Shown: positions 16,624 through 25,243, counted from the stretch's first letter. The stretch: DNA of 64,000 nt from JAFEDN01 sp963712715 (GCA_963712715.1 CAVQJI010000041.1:1-64000); one strand, 5' to 3'. Notes: generated by a model not told the origin, from the sequence alone. Numbers and translations: made by a program.

Positions 16624-17583
16624 CTATGTGTTTGAAGAACGGTTAATTTTATTTAAATCATTTTCAATATCAGCCATAAGTATTTTCATTTCAGGCTTTT
16701 GCAGATGTGTTCTTAACTCACGATGCATCGCCCGGCTAATACTTTCAGGATGCCTATCAAATATATCTGAAATTTCTGCAATGGAATAATTCGCAAAATA
16801 ATGTGCAAAATACGCAATAATACTTCGTACCAAATTAATTTTGCGATTATGAGAGTCTTCGGAAATGTCATTCATTTTTACAAATAGATGTTTACAAACT
16901 ATAGTTGAAATTTGATGAATAGACAGACCAGCAAAACTCTTGGATAATTGACAGCGAATCTTACTGTTCACGCTATCTTTTATAACTAGTTCCCCATCAT
17001 CATTAAACTCACAAAAAGTTATTCCAGTTAAATATCTGGATTTATCTGAAATAAATTGTTCATAGCATGTTTCATTGGACTCTTGAACAGTTTTACGCAA
17101 TATAGATTGAATATATTCGGTAGTAACCCATGAAATGACATTTTTTTCTAAATAACTTGAGTGACTACTCCAAGGATAATGGTCAATTTCAGCCACCATT
17201 CGAGCAGCTACTGGATTAAAGTGAATATAGTAACAAAGCTCTAACAAATATTTTTCATTTTGAACTAGTTTTGCCTTATATCTTCCTTGAAATAAATGGC
17301 CAATACGGTTGTTTTTTTTATTATAATAATTGGAAAAATTGGACAGCATCGCTAGCATTATTTTCGACAATGGAATATTTTTCACTTCTATTACTAGATG
17401 AACATGATTTGTCATTAAACAAAAAATATGAATCTTACAGCCGTAATTTTCAATCATTTTTTGCAATAATGAATAGAGGTGGTTTTTCTCAATATCATCA
17501 TTAAATATGGTTTGACGATTATTACCTCTCAGCATGACATGATAAATCGCCTCAAAATAATGAATCCTTTTCTGTCTCGGCAT
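16624..17583 (-). CDS. REP-associated tyrosine transposase with DnaA-like C-terminal domain (RAYT 1)
   Basis: The 319-residue protein has a Y1-transposase (HUH) domain in its first ~150 residues: YHVMLRGNNRQTIF, then TNHVHLVIE with the two metal-binding His, and LCYYIHFNPVAARMV with the candidate catalytic Tyr. The C-terminal part (about residues 240-300) has a DnaA-type helix-turn-helix look (YSIAEISDIFDRHPESISRAMHRELR). RAYTs process REP-type hairpins in single-stranded DNA. A matching palindrome pair (GTGTCAGAC and its complement) lies upstream of the gene. The frame is intact. Confidence 0.85.
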   Translation of the reverse strand: MPRQKRIHYFEAIYHVMLRGNNRQTIFNDDIEKNHLYSLLQKMIENYGCKIHIFCLMTNHVHLVIEVKNIPLSKIMLAMLSNFSNYYNKKNNRIGHLFQGRYKAKLVQNEKYLLELCYYIHFNPVAARMVAEIDHYPWSSHSSYLEKNVISWVTTEYIQSILRKTVQESNETCYEQFISDKSRYLTGITFCEFNDDGELVIKDSVNSKIRCQLSKSFAGLSIHQISTIVCKHLFVKMNDISEDSHNRKINLVRSIIAYFAHYFANYSIAEISDIFDRHPESISRAMHRELRTHLQKPEMKILMADIENDLNKINRSSNT

Positions 17584-17738
17584 AAAAAAACACTCATCAT
17601 TGGTTTTTAGAAATCTTCATGTAATTTTTGACTTGTAAATTAACCTGGATTGATAGGATAAATTATTAATTGATTTTAGCAATACGGTATTTTTGAGATC
17701 GATTAGGGGTAATCTTATTTGCTTATTCCGGTTTATTC

Positions 17739-17816
17739 GTGTCAGACGTAACAATTTTCTGTAAGATAAGCTTTAGAGATTAATGAAAAATTTTAAACTT
17801 TCGTCGGGTCTGACAC
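17739..17816. repeat. inverted repeat pair beside RAYT 1
   Basis: GTGTCAGAC (17739-17747) and GTCTGACAC (17808-17816) form perfect 9-bp arms of a 78-bp unit upstream of RAYT 1. The second arm ends on the stop codon of the neighbouring gene (CTA at 17816-17818). It could be the cognate REP-like substrate. Confidence 0.6.
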
Positions 17817-18826
17817 TACATTCTGAAATTATTTAGGAAGCTATTAGCAAGATTTAAAATCTTATTTTTGGATTTTGGAGGATTCCACATATAAACTCCT
17901 TCCGGAATAGTTGGAGGAATAATATATTCTTTCAAATTATCTTTTAGATTCTGTATAGATTGGACCGGAGATTTTTCTTCTGATATTTTTTCTAGCTTCC
18001 TACCCATCCGAGATCGGCTCGGAGAGATCAATAATACAGCAAATAATACTAATAATCCGATTAATAAACCGAATTCATTTATCCTTAAGAGTATAGGAAC
18101 AATTAAATTTTCTTTAGCGCTAGCTTCATGGAGTGAACGAATCACAACATAAATCATGAAAAGTCCCCCTATAATTCCTTCAATAACAAAATTTTCTGAT
18201 GCTTTATTCTCATCTGTAAGCATTTTTTGAAGTTGGCTTTTTGAAGCACGCATTTCTTCACGGAAGGACACTTCCACAATGGCTCGCATTTTTTTACGTA
18301 ATTTCTGAATAGTGAGTTTTGGATCATTGTCTTGAGATTTTTTTATGCAATTAGAAATTAATAAATAAGACATTTTCAATTGATCATTGATCCACCCGAA
18401 AGGTACAACTTTTTCGATAATAAGAGAATTTTGAGTTAACTGATGCCATAGTTTTGATGTATGAATAATTCTAGCTCTTTCCCGTAAAGTTAAATACTCC
18501 ATACTAGTTTGCCATAATTGATTAGGTAAGTAACTGGGATCAATATTACTTTGATTTGATGGTATTTTTAATTCAATGGAGCGATTTGATGAAGTTTTAG
18601 ATTCTTCAATTTGCTTAACTTGACATAAAATACCTAATAACCTTCGCGCTAGAGCCTTCTCAGGCCGGTCCAAATCTCCAAAAGGAAGAGATTTTTCTTC
18701 TAGAGTAAAGGGAGCATAGGGAGCATTACTGCCAAAAATTGTACGGAAAAATCTTGTTAACTCTGCATCAGAAATTATTAGCCTATCGTTAAGCGCTTCT
18801 TCTATATGGATAAAATTATGTCTCAT
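17816..18826 (-). CDS. possible F-box protein with two membrane segments (candidate effector)
   Basis: The 336-residue protein has an F-box-like stretch at residues about 99-134: YLPNQLWQTSMEYLTLRERA, then RIIHTSKLWHQL. This matches the LP..L...I..YL...D......C+.W..L pattern of eukaryotic F-boxes. Two hydrophobic helices follow at about 213-232 and 243-267, separated by a short charged loop, and then a charged tail. F-box proteins recruit SCF ubiquitin ligase, and bacterial ones are injected effectors in Legionella. Membrane anchoring plus F-box would place it on a host membrane. No secretion signal can be read from sequence. It lies between two RAYT genes. The F-box call is by eye and unconfirmed. 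Confidence 0.5.
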   Translation of the reverse strand: MRHNFIHIEEALNDRLIISDAELTRFFRTIFGSNAPYAPFTLEEKSLPFGDLDRPEKALARRLLGILCQVKQIEESKTSSNRSIELKIPSNQSNIDPSYLPNQLWQTSMEYLTLRERARIIHTSKLWHQLTQNSLIIEKVVPFGWINDQLKMSYLLISNCIKKSQDNDPKLTIQKLRKKMRAIVEVSFREEMRASKSQLQKMLTDENKASENFVIEGIIGGLFMIYVVIRSLHEASAKENLIVPILLRINEFGLLIGLLVLFAVLLISPSRSRMGRKLEKISEEKSPVQSIQNLKDNLKEYIIPPTIPEGVYMWNPPKSKNKILNLANSFLNNFRM

Positions 18827-18900
18827 TTATTCCCCATTCAAACCTATAATTTATTTACATGATACGTAGTATAACACATCACGGTGAAAAATCAAAAAAG

Positions 18901-18923
18901 GGGGTCAAGTCTTTAATTCTGAC
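18901..18923. repeat. inverted repeat, left copy, flanking RAYT 2
   Basis: GGGTCAAGTCTTTAATTCTGAC is the complement of 19960-19982 with one mismatch. The two copies bracket the RAYT 2 gene at its 3' and 5' ends. This is the usual arrangement of a RAYT with its REP sequences. Confidence 0.75.
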
Positions 18924-18924
18924 A

Positions 18925-19905
18925 TCATCTATCGGATTCTGAATAAATTTGTTTTTCAATATCATTGATAGTTATTTTTAATTGCTTATCCAATAGAATT
19001 CTCTGTTTTATCCGGTGGTAAGCTTGACTAACTGCATTTGCCGATAACCCTCCGAAGGCTAAGCCTATATTTTTGCTTTTTTCATGAGTTAATTTTACTG
19101 CAAGGTATAGGGTTATTAATTTTGGATAATTCGTCATCTTTGGCTTTGATTTCAACAATTCTTCTTTCGTAACATTAAAATAATTTCGAATACCATTTTC
19201 AATGTGTTGTAGACTAGGCATAACGGGTAATTTTTTGTGCATTGGTATTTCCGGAACTTTGTATGATTTTCGAAAAAAACTTTCTGTTACATGCTTAATA
19301 AAATTATCTGTCCCTATAATCGGAGATGCTTCAATTTTTTTTATTAATTCATATTCTTCAATTTCAATGTCATTTTCAACGAAGCCGCAATATTTATTTT
19401 TCTGATCCATATCACCGAAATATTGCAAAGTATCCGTCAAATTTAACCAGGACGGTGATTGATCTAATCCAAGAAAAAATCTATAACTTGACCAACAGTA
19501 ATCTTGAGGTTTTTTACATATTTTAGCTTTAACCGGATTTAAGTGGATATATCGACTCACTTGAATGAGATGGCTATTGGCTTCGATTAAGCAAGCTTTA
19601 TAACGTCCACGAAAAAGGGCGCCATCTTTATTCATTAATTGGTTATAGCGTTGAGTATAAACTCCATTTAAATGGCGCATAGCTCGATCCAGATTTGCGA
19701 AGGGGGTTTTTAGCAATAAATGGTAATGATTACTCATTAGACAATAAGCATGGATTTCAATATGGTAACGAAGAGTAATTTCCTCTAGTAGCGATAAGAA
19801 CAAAAGTCTTTGCTCTTCATTTTGATAAATACAATTTCGGCCTGCGCCACGATTCATGATATGGTACAAAGCATCAGGGTACTGTATTCGCAAAGGTCTA
19901 GCCAC
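18925..19905 (-). CDS. REP-associated tyrosine transposase (RAYT 2)
   Basis: The 326-residue protein starts MARPLRIQYPDALYHIMNRG, with the HUH motif SNHYHLLLKTP and QVSRYIHLNPVKAKICKKP carrying the candidate catalytic Tyr. The C-terminal region again ends in a DnaA/HTH-like segment (GLAFGGLSANAVSQAYHRIKQRI). It is only distantly similar to RAYT 1, so the two arrived separately. It is flanked by its own inverted repeats on both sides. The frame is intact. Confidence 0.88.
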   Translation of the reverse strand: MARPLRIQYPDALYHIMNRGAGRNCIYQNEEQRLLFLSLLEEITLRYHIEIHAYCLMSNHYHLLLKTPFANLDRAMRHLNGVYTQRYNQLMNKDGALFRGRYKACLIEANSHLIQVSRYIHLNPVKAKICKKPQDYCWSSYRFFLGLDQSPSWLNLTDTLQYFGDMDQKNKYCGFVENDIEIEEYELIKKIEASPIIGTDNFIKHVTESFFRKSYKVPEIPMHKKLPVMPSLQHIENGIRNYFNVTKEELLKSKPKMTNYPKLITLYLAVKLTHEKSKNIGLAFGGLSANAVSQAYHRIKQRILLDKQLKITINDIEKQIYSESDR

Positions 19906-19959
19906 AACAAAAGATTGTGCTTATGTTAGCCAATAGTAAATACCGTATTCTTACTTAAA

Positions 19960-20015
19960 GTCAGGATTAAAGACTTGACCCTTTTAATTCAATAGGATTA
20001 AAGACTTGACCCTTT
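19960..20015. repeat. inverted repeat, right copies, flanking RAYT 2
   Basis: GTCAGGATTAAAGACTTGACCC (19960-19981) pairs with 18901-18923. A second partial copy (AGGATTAAAGACTTGACCCTTT, shown here only in part, about 19994-20015) follows as a direct repeat. The last copy ends 20 bp before the next gene's start. Confidence 0.75.
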
Positions 20016-20035
20016 AATTTAAGGAATCAAAACAT

Positions 20036-20530
20036 ATGTTCGATTTTATTTTTTCTAATGACAACCCATATCCAAAGCTATCGGATGACATACAAGAAGC
20101 CATTAAAAGAGGAGATACTGACTTTTTTGAAAAAATTCCCAATGCTAAAAGAGAAGATATTTGTCGAAGCTCCACTCAATACTGGAGCCTCATTCCTCAA
20201 TACTCTTTTTTAGAGTTCGTACTTAAAAATAATCAAATTATGCTGTATAGATATTTTTTGATTAATGTTAATTGGAGTAAGTATTTAAATTTGGACGTTT
20301 CTTTAAAAAATGCTGCACCTGTTTATCAATTTGCTATTGAAAAAGATGATAAAGAACTTATTGGAATTTTTAAACAAAACTTGATAGATTTGAATCAAGA
20401 AACTTCTCAAAAATTACAAAAAATATTATGTCAATGTAATTTTTTTGAAACTGAACGCTTAAATTCCGATTTGGCTGTCATAATTGAGGATTACGTTGAC
20501 CCAATGACAATAGCTTTAAGGTGTAAATAG
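20036..20530 (+). CDS. hypothetical helical protein, possible ankyrin-like remnant
   Basis: The 164-residue soluble, helical protein has KLSDDIQEAIKRGDTDFFEKIPN near the start (a helix pair like the first ankyrin repeat) and FAIEKDDKELIGIFKQ in the middle. It ends with LNSDLAVIIEDYVDPMTIALR. The (L/V)..IIxDY element near the C-terminus also occurs in the LRR protein at 35.4-37.1 kb (VLTSIIQDYTKG). It may belong to a lineage-specific family of host-directed proteins. No firm homology can be claimed. Confidence 0.5.
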   Translation: MFDFIFSNDNPYPKLSDDIQEAIKRGDTDFFEKIPNAKREDICRSSTQYWSLIPQYSFLEFVLKNNQIMLYRYFLINVNWSKYLNLDVSLKNAAPVYQFAIEKDDKELIGIFKQNLIDLNQETSQKLQKILCQCNFFETERLNSDLAVIIEDYVDPMTIALRCK

Positions 20531-20890
20531 CATCAAGGGGAGAGTAGTATTTCTTTAGTTTTTAACATTATTGTTTAGAGAACTTTGGACTCTCAAGTTC
20601 CACAACTAATAAAAAATATTAACAGAGGAACAGAAAAAATAGCGTTAATGGTCAATCTCTGACTTTGACACTTACCTTATCTAAAACTTGTAGTTTTTCT
20701 TCTGTGAGTAAAGAAATGCGGGTGTCAAATTGGCATATTTCAATTTTAATATTAAATATTATAACTTGAAATATATAGATAAAATTTATACTTTTCTAAG
20801 ACTTTAACCACAAGATTTTAGCTCTATAGGAATTAAGGGAGATAGAATTACGGTATTGTTGAGAGGTTATTTTTCCGCTATTTTTTCAAC
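20531..20890. other. AT-rich gap
   Basis: No full gene is seen. On the minus strand at about 20660-20745 a short frame reads EICQFDTRISLLTEEKLQVL then DKVSVKVRD and a stop. It resembles the end of a MazF-like or similar small toxin and may be a relic. Confidence 0.35.
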
Positions 20891-20968
20891 CTAAATTCTG
20901 CAGTTGCTTCTGGAAGGAGAATACCTAGCGATAGGGTCTTTGTAGTAGGAGGTAACTGCAGAATTTAG
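20891..20968. repeat. palindromic repeat (family 4, copy 1)
   Basis: The arms CTAAATTCTGCAGTTGC and its complement (AACTGCAGAATTTAG) enclose a ~45-bp centre with GGTCTT.G.AGTAGGAGG. The right half recurs at 26467-26506. It lies 33 bp upstream of the Rpn gene. Confidence 0.7.
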
Positions 20969-21000
20969 ATTCAGGAGAAGATGAATGGAGTTGGTAAAGT

Positions 21001-21861
21001 ATGCCACGTTATTTAGATCCTAAAACAGATATTGTATTTAAGAAGATATTTGGAGAACATCCACATTTGCTGAAAAGTTTTCTGAATGCGGTGCTGCCTT
21101 TTCCAGAAGATCGTTTGATTGTCAGTTTGGAATATTTACCCAGTGAACAGGTTCCAGTGATTCCTACTTTTAAATACACCGTGGTAGATGTACGTTGTAC
21201 AGATCGGCAGGGACGAATATTTATTGTCGAAATGCAAATTCAATGGACAACTGGTTTTATGCAGCGGATGTTATTTAACGCCAGTAAAGCGTATGTGAGG
21301 CAACTTCAAAAAGGAGAACAGTTTCATTTACTCAAACCGGTGTATGGTTTGGGGCTGATCAATACCACTTTTGATCAGAATGAAGAGGATTGGTATCACC
21401 ATTATAAAATTGTTAATGTGAAAAAACCGGCGGTAGAAATAAAAGACTTACAGCTTGTATTTATTGAGCTACCCAAATTCAAAGCCAAAAATTTTCGAGA
21501 GAAAAAATTGCAAGTATTATGGCTGAGATTTATATCGGAGTTAAATGAAAAAACAAATCAGGCGCCGAAAGAATGGCTGGAGACTCCTGAAATCAAGGAA
21601 GCCCTCGATTTGGCAGAAGAAGCAGCTTATACGCCCGGAGAGCTTGCCTCCTATGATCAGTATTGGGATGCTATCAGTATAGAAAAAACACTGGTAGGGG
21701 AGGCTGAAATAAGAGGCGAAATACGAGGTGAAATAAAAGGAGAAAAAAAAGAAAAAGTGATAATAGCCGAAAAATTACTTGCGAAAGGAGATTCTTTAAA
21801 CGAAATTTCTGCGTTGACAGGTTTGACAATAGATGAGATTCTTCAGATAAAAAGCGAGTAG
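21001..21861 (+). CDS. Rpn family recombination-promoting nuclease (PD-(D/E)XK)
   Basis: The 286-residue protein opens MPRYLDPKTDIVFKKIFGEHPHLLKSFLNAVL, the Rpn/transposase_31 signature. A D-x22-ExQ core follows: VVDVRCTDRQGRIFIVEMQI carries the metal-binding Asp and the Glu-x-Gln. Rpn proteins are DNA nucleases that stimulate RecA-independent recombination and occur in mobile multicopy families. The C-terminus has a charged repeat (RGEIRGEIKGEKKEK) and a short helix-turn-helix-like end (LNEISALTGLTIDEIL). The frame is intact. Confidence 0.88.
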   Translation: MPRYLDPKTDIVFKKIFGEHPHLLKSFLNAVLPFPEDRLIVSLEYLPSEQVPVIPTFKYTVVDVRCTDRQGRIFIVEMQIQWTTGFMQRMLFNASKAYVRQLQKGEQFHLLKPVYGLGLINTTFDQNEEDWYHHYKIVNVKKPAVEIKDLQLVFIELPKFKAKNFREKKLQVLWLRFISELNEKTNQAPKEWLETPEIKEALDLAEEAAYTPGELASYDQYWDAISIEKTLVGEAEIRGEIRGEIKGEKKEKVIIAEKLLAKGDSLNEISALTGLTIDEILQIKSE

Positions 21862-22094
21862 GCCATGGCAATAGTTTTTCATAGTCCTCAACCGTGTTGC
21901 AGTGTCGAACGCTCCTGGGGTTTTAATCATATCAAAATCAGGATGAAATGCAGATATTTAACTGATATTATCCCGTTACTGGTAAACTCTAATTATTTTT
22001 GGTTTAAAATGCCTTTTGCTGTACTTGGGGTGAGAACCCTGGCAGCATGGTTTTTTCGCCCTTTGAAAAAAGGGAGTCTAGGGGGATTTTCAAA

Positions 22095-22823
22095 TTGACA
22101 CCCAGGATTTATTACCCGCATCCATTAAAAACCGATGTATTCATTACCTTGGATGAATCTGCCAGTCGCCATCTATTGACGGTGTTACGATTGCAAATCG
22201 GTGAACCGTTGCAGATATTTAATGGTGAAGGCGGTGCTTATTCAGCCAAATTACACGCCGTTTCGAAAAAACGGGCGGTCGTCGTCCTTGAATCATGGCT
22301 GGACATTGAACGCGAGTCGCCTCTGTCCATTCATTTGGGGCAGGCTATTTCTCGTGGTGAGCGCATGGATTTTACCGTGCAAAAGTCCGTGGAATTAGGT
22401 GTCACTGAAATTACTCCTTTATTTACCGAGCGTTGTGGCGTGCAGCTCACTGCCGAACGTGCGCTTAACCGTGTCCAGCATTGGCGCAATGTTGCGATCA
22501 GCGCCAGTGAACAATGCGGCCGTTGCCGGGCGCCACTCGTAAATAAACCGCAATCGCTCACTGATTTCCTCAACCAGCCTTCAGAACTTGCTTTTATCTG
22601 CAGTCCAATCGACAGTACGGGAAATTTACCGGATCTGCCGTCGACAGTAGCCCGCATTACTTTATTAATTGGCCCGGAAGGTGGATTTTCACCGCAGGAA
22701 ATGCAGCAAGCCCGGAAGGTGGGTTTTCACGCCCTGTCATTAGGACCCCGAATTTTGCGCACGGAAACCGCCGCCGTGGTGGCCATGAGCCTTCTGCAAT
22801 CCCGCTGGGGTGATTTACGCTAA
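22095..22823 (+). CDS. rsmE: 16S rRNA m3U1498 methyltransferase
   Basis: The 242-residue protein has an N-terminal PUA-like part (PRIYYPHPL, SRHLLTVLRLQIGE) and a SPOUT knot with the family signatures LLIGPEGGFSPQE (SAM pocket) and LGPRILRTETAAVVA. It methylates U1498 of 16S rRNA. The frame is open to 22047, but a TTG at 22095 after GGGGG gives the conserved start (TPRIYYP) and normal length. The extra upstream codons would translate a low-complexity CCCTTT/AAAGGG hairpin. Confidence 0.93.
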   Translation: MTPRIYYPHPLKTDVFITLDESASRHLLTVLRLQIGEPLQIFNGEGGAYSAKLHAVSKKRAVVVLESWLDIERESPLSIHLGQAISRGERMDFTVQKSVELGVTEITPLFTERCGVQLTAERALNRVQHWRNVAISASEQCGRCRAPLVNKPQSLTDFLNQPSELAFICSPIDSTGNLPDLPSTVARITLLIGPEGGFSPQEMQQARKVGFHALSLGPRILRTETAAVVAMSLLQSRWGDLR

Positions 22824-22914
22824 CACATGAACATAAGCTATTGATTTATATTAATAACAGTAAATATACTATACTTATAGTAGGTGAATGAAGCTAAAAT
22901 AGAAGGAGGCGTAT

Positions 22915-23097
22915 ATGCTAGGTTTAATAGTGATATTCCTTATAATTGCTTTAATCGCCGCTGCCTTTGGATTCGGCGGGATTGCCGGAGTAGCGATGGG
23001 TTTTGCACAGGTGCTGTTTTTTATATTTATCGTTTTGTTCCTGATCGCACTCATTTTCGCTATTGTTCGTGGAGACCGGAGATGGTGGTGGTGGTAA
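22915..23097 (+). CDS. DUF1328 (UPF0391) small membrane protein
   Basis: The 60-residue protein has two hydrophobic helices (residues about 2-18 and 27-49) and the family pattern IALIAAAFGFGGIAGVAMGFAQVLFFIFIVLFL. The tail is RGDRRWWWW. A strong AGAAGGAGG ribosome-binding site precedes the ATG. The family is widespread and uncharacterised, with YtjA in E. coli often stress-induced. A clear terminator follows. Confidence 0.9.
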   Translation: MLGLIVIFLIIALIAAAFGFGGIAGVAMGFAQVLFFIFIVLFLIALIFAIVRGDRRWWWW

Positions 23098-23106
23098 ATT
23101 TGACAT

Positions 23107-23136
23107 AAAAAAGGTGCAGTAATCTGCACCTTTTTT
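23107..23136 (+). terminator. rho-independent terminator after the DUF1328 gene
   Basis: GGTGCAG-TAAT-CTGCACC is a perfect 7-bp stem (plus AAAAAA/TTTTTT extension) with a T run. It is symmetrical and could work in both directions. Confidence 0.9.
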
Positions 23137-23153
23137 ATGTCCGTTTTCTACAG

Positions 23154-23182
23154 TTGTACGGCTCAACCGATTCAGGTATAAT
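23154..23182 (+). promoter_or_regulatory. tdk promoter with almost no leader
   Basis: TTGTAC (23154-23159), a 17-bp spacer and TATAAT (23177-23182) are followed by the tdk ATG at 23194. With a normal start point the leader would be about 4-5 bases and contains no Shine-Dalgarno sequence. Confidence 0.65.
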
Positions 23183-23193
23183 ATGTCCATATT

Positions 23194-23793
23194 ATGGCCA
23201 AACTGCATTTTTATTACTCAGCGATGAATGCCGGCAAAAGCACGGTATTACTGCAATCGAGTCATAATTACAACGAAAGAGGGATGGATACCTTACTGTT
23301 TGTCCCCAGTATTGACGACCGTTACGGAGTTGGCAAAATCACCACCCGCCTGGGTCTTCAGGCCGACGCCATCGCCATTGAATATTACGAAAATATTTTT
23401 ACCCACACCCGGCAAGCCCTCGACAGAAACCCCAATATCAAGTGTGTCCTGGTCGATGAAGCTCATTTTTTATGTAAAAGTCAGGTGGTTCAGCTGGCTC
23501 AGATCACGGACGATTTAAGCATTCCCGTGCTGGCTTACGGCTTACGTACGGATTTCCGGGCCGAACCCTTTGAAGGCAGTCTTTACCTGCTGGCATTAGC
23601 GGATGTGCTCATTGAGATCAAGACCATCTGTCACTGCGGCCGTAAGGCTACCATGAACATGCGGATTGACGAATTCGGCCAGGCTGTACGCGAAGGTCAG
23701 CAAATAGAAATTGGTGGAAATGAGCGCTATATCGCCACCTGCCGCAAGCACTTTCACCTCGGACAAAGCGCCAAAGTGGAGATCCCGGTATGA
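23194..23793 (+). CDS. tdk: thymidine kinase
   Basis: The 199-residue type II thymidine kinase phosphorylates thymidine for salvage of dTMP. It has P-loop SAMNAGKST near residues 9-17, VLVDEAHFL with the DE metal/catalytic pair, a lasso-domain zinc site (CHCGRKATMN plus a late CRKHF) and YGLRTDF for substrate binding. It ends in an ATGA overlap with the downstream MFS gene. Length is normal. Confidence 0.96.
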   Translation: MAKLHFYYSAMNAGKSTVLLQSSHNYNERGMDTLLFVPSIDDRYGVGKITTRLGLQADAIAIEYYENIFTHTRQALDRNPNIKCVLVDEAHFLCKSQVVQLAQITDDLSIPVLAYGLRTDFRAEPFEGSLYLLALADVLIEIKTICHCGRKATMNMRIDEFGQAVREGQQIEIGGNERYIATCRKHFHLGQSAKVEIPV

Positions 23794-25187
23794 AACAGAA
23801 TACGCCATGGCTTCCCTGGCTGGTAATATTATCTGCCGCCCTGTTTTTTTTCTATGAGTTTATGCAGATGAATCTGATGAGCGGCATCAGCGATGCGGTG
23901 ATGGCCGATTTACAAATCACCGCAACCCAATTTGGCTGGTTATCCTCGGCATATTTTTTAGCGAACGTGCTGTTTTTACTGGTGGCTGGAATTTTGCTGG
24001 ACCGCTTCTCCACCCGGCGAATTGTGCTAAGTTCACTTATAGTGTGTATCGCCGGTATTATTTCATTTGCCTCTGCGGATGGTTTGGTCACCGCCATGAT
24101 CGCACGGTTTTTATCGGGGATTGGCAGCGCATTTTGTTTTCTCAGCGTCATCCGGTTAGCGTCGCGATGGTTTCCGCCGCAAAAAATGGCTTTTGTAACC
24201 GGTTGCATCGTTACCATGGCGATGGCCGGTGCATTGGTGGCGCAAACGCCACTGACGCTTTTGTTACAGCACTTTACCTGGCGACCTGCGCTGCTGATCA
24301 ATGCCGGGATTGGGATAGTGATTTTTTTGGCGATTGCCAGTGTGGTAAAAGATTTCCCCGCAGGCCATTCTGTCGCGACTCAACAGGAACGTTTGCACCT
24401 ACGTGAGTTAGGCTATCTGCGCAGTATGCGTCTGGCGTTTTTTCGCGGTCAGAACTGGTTGGCGGGTGGGTACGTCTGTCTGATGAATCTTATTGTCGTT
24501 CTGCTCGGGGGCACTTGGGGTAAACTTTATCTCATGAATGCCCAGCGATTGTCAGCCCTGAATGCGTCGTATGTGACCTCTTTATTATTTATCGGCGCGG
24601 TGATCGGCGGTCCGTTAGCCGGCTGGATCTCTGACCGTCTGCGTCTGAGGCGTTTACCGATGATGGCGGGGGCTTTTATCTGCCTGGCTTTAGTTTCGAC
24701 ATTAATGTTGTATCCCTTGGGTTTTACCGGTTTACTATTATTATTTTTGGCGATGGGCATCGCCACCAGTACTCAGGTGATTGGTTATCCTTATGCCGCG
24801 GAAAATAGCCCGCGCTTAATCACGGCAATGTCGGTCAGCGTTGTCAATATTACCACGCAAGCGGGTTTATTTTTTGCAGAACCGCTATTTGGGTATTTAA
24901 TGGATCTCAATCATTCTGGCGGCGCCGCTTACACCGCTGCGGATTTTCACTGGGCCTTGCTGTTATTTCCACTGAGTTTTGTTGTGGCGATTGGAATGGT
25001 GCTTAAACTGCGGGAAACTAACTGCCAGCGGCTCCCGCTGTACTCAGCGGGAGCCGCTTCCTGTTTTGATCCTGCGCTCGGCGGAGCCGATGCTCGGAAT
25101 GAAGGGGGAGCGCTTCGCGCTGCTCCCCCTTGCGATCCCCCATGGCGTAAGGTATTTTCTGCGAAAAATATTTATATTGAAAAATAA
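23790..25187 (+). CDS. MFS transporter with a repeat-encoded C-terminal tail
   Basis: This is a major facilitator superfamily permease with 12 predicted membrane segments. The motif between TM2 and TM3 is LDRFSTRRIVLSS, and GPLAGWISDRLRLRR is the equivalent in the second half. The substrate is unknown. Coupling to tdk could suggest nucleoside-related transport, but nothing in the sequence shows it. The transporter proper ends near LKLRET. The last ~54 residues, from NCQRLPLYSAG to the stop, translate a MITE-like element (25025 onward), which contributes a cysteine- and proline-containing cytoplasmic tail. Confidence 0.88.
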   Translation: MKQNTPWLPWLVILSAALFFFYEFMQMNLMSGISDAVMADLQITATQFGWLSSAYFLANVLFLLVAGILLDRFSTRRIVLSSLIVCIAGIISFASADGLVTAMIARFLSGIGSAFCFLSVIRLASRWFPPQKMAFVTGCIVTMAMAGALVAQTPLTLLLQHFTWRPALLINAGIGIVIFLAIASVVKDFPAGHSVATQQERLHLRELGYLRSMRLAFFRGQNWLAGGYVCLMNLIVVLLGGTWGKLYLMNAQRLSALNASYVTSLLFIGAVIGGPLAGWISDRLRLRRLPMMAGAFICLALVSTLMLYPLGFTGLLLLFLAMGIATSTQVIGYPYAAENSPRLITAMSVSVVNITTQAGLFFAEPLFGYLMDLNHSGGAAYTAADFHWALLLFPLSFVVAIGMVLKLRETNCQRLPLYSAGAASCFDPALGGADARNEGGALRAAPPCDPPWRKVFSAKNIYIEK

Positions 25188-25243
25188 TTAGTTCAATATT
25201 TCATGCGGATATGGCTGATTTTTCCTTTAGCGGGAATTGCTGG
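25025..25243 (+). repeat. MITE-like element (family 1, copy B), full length
   Basis: This 219-bp copy has terminal inverted repeats. The left end CCAGCGGCTCCCGCTG is diverged and the right end AGCGGGAATTGCTGG is intact. The core has CTGCGCTCGGCGGAGCCGATGC and a GGGGGAG(N)CTCCCCC hairpin. The stop codons of both flanking convergent genes (MFS at 25187, secreted protein at 25193) lie inside it. Confidence 0.88.

Noticed and set aside
20657..20745. Minus-strand 30-codon frame resembling the end of a MazF-like toxin
   Set aside because: It is too short and has no upstream part. The resemblance is weak, so it was left in the gap description.
21865..22098. 77-codon frame between rpn and rsmE
   Set aside because: It runs into a low-complexity hairpin (CCCTTTGAAAAAAGGG) and the rsmE start, and shows no domain or ribosome-binding site.
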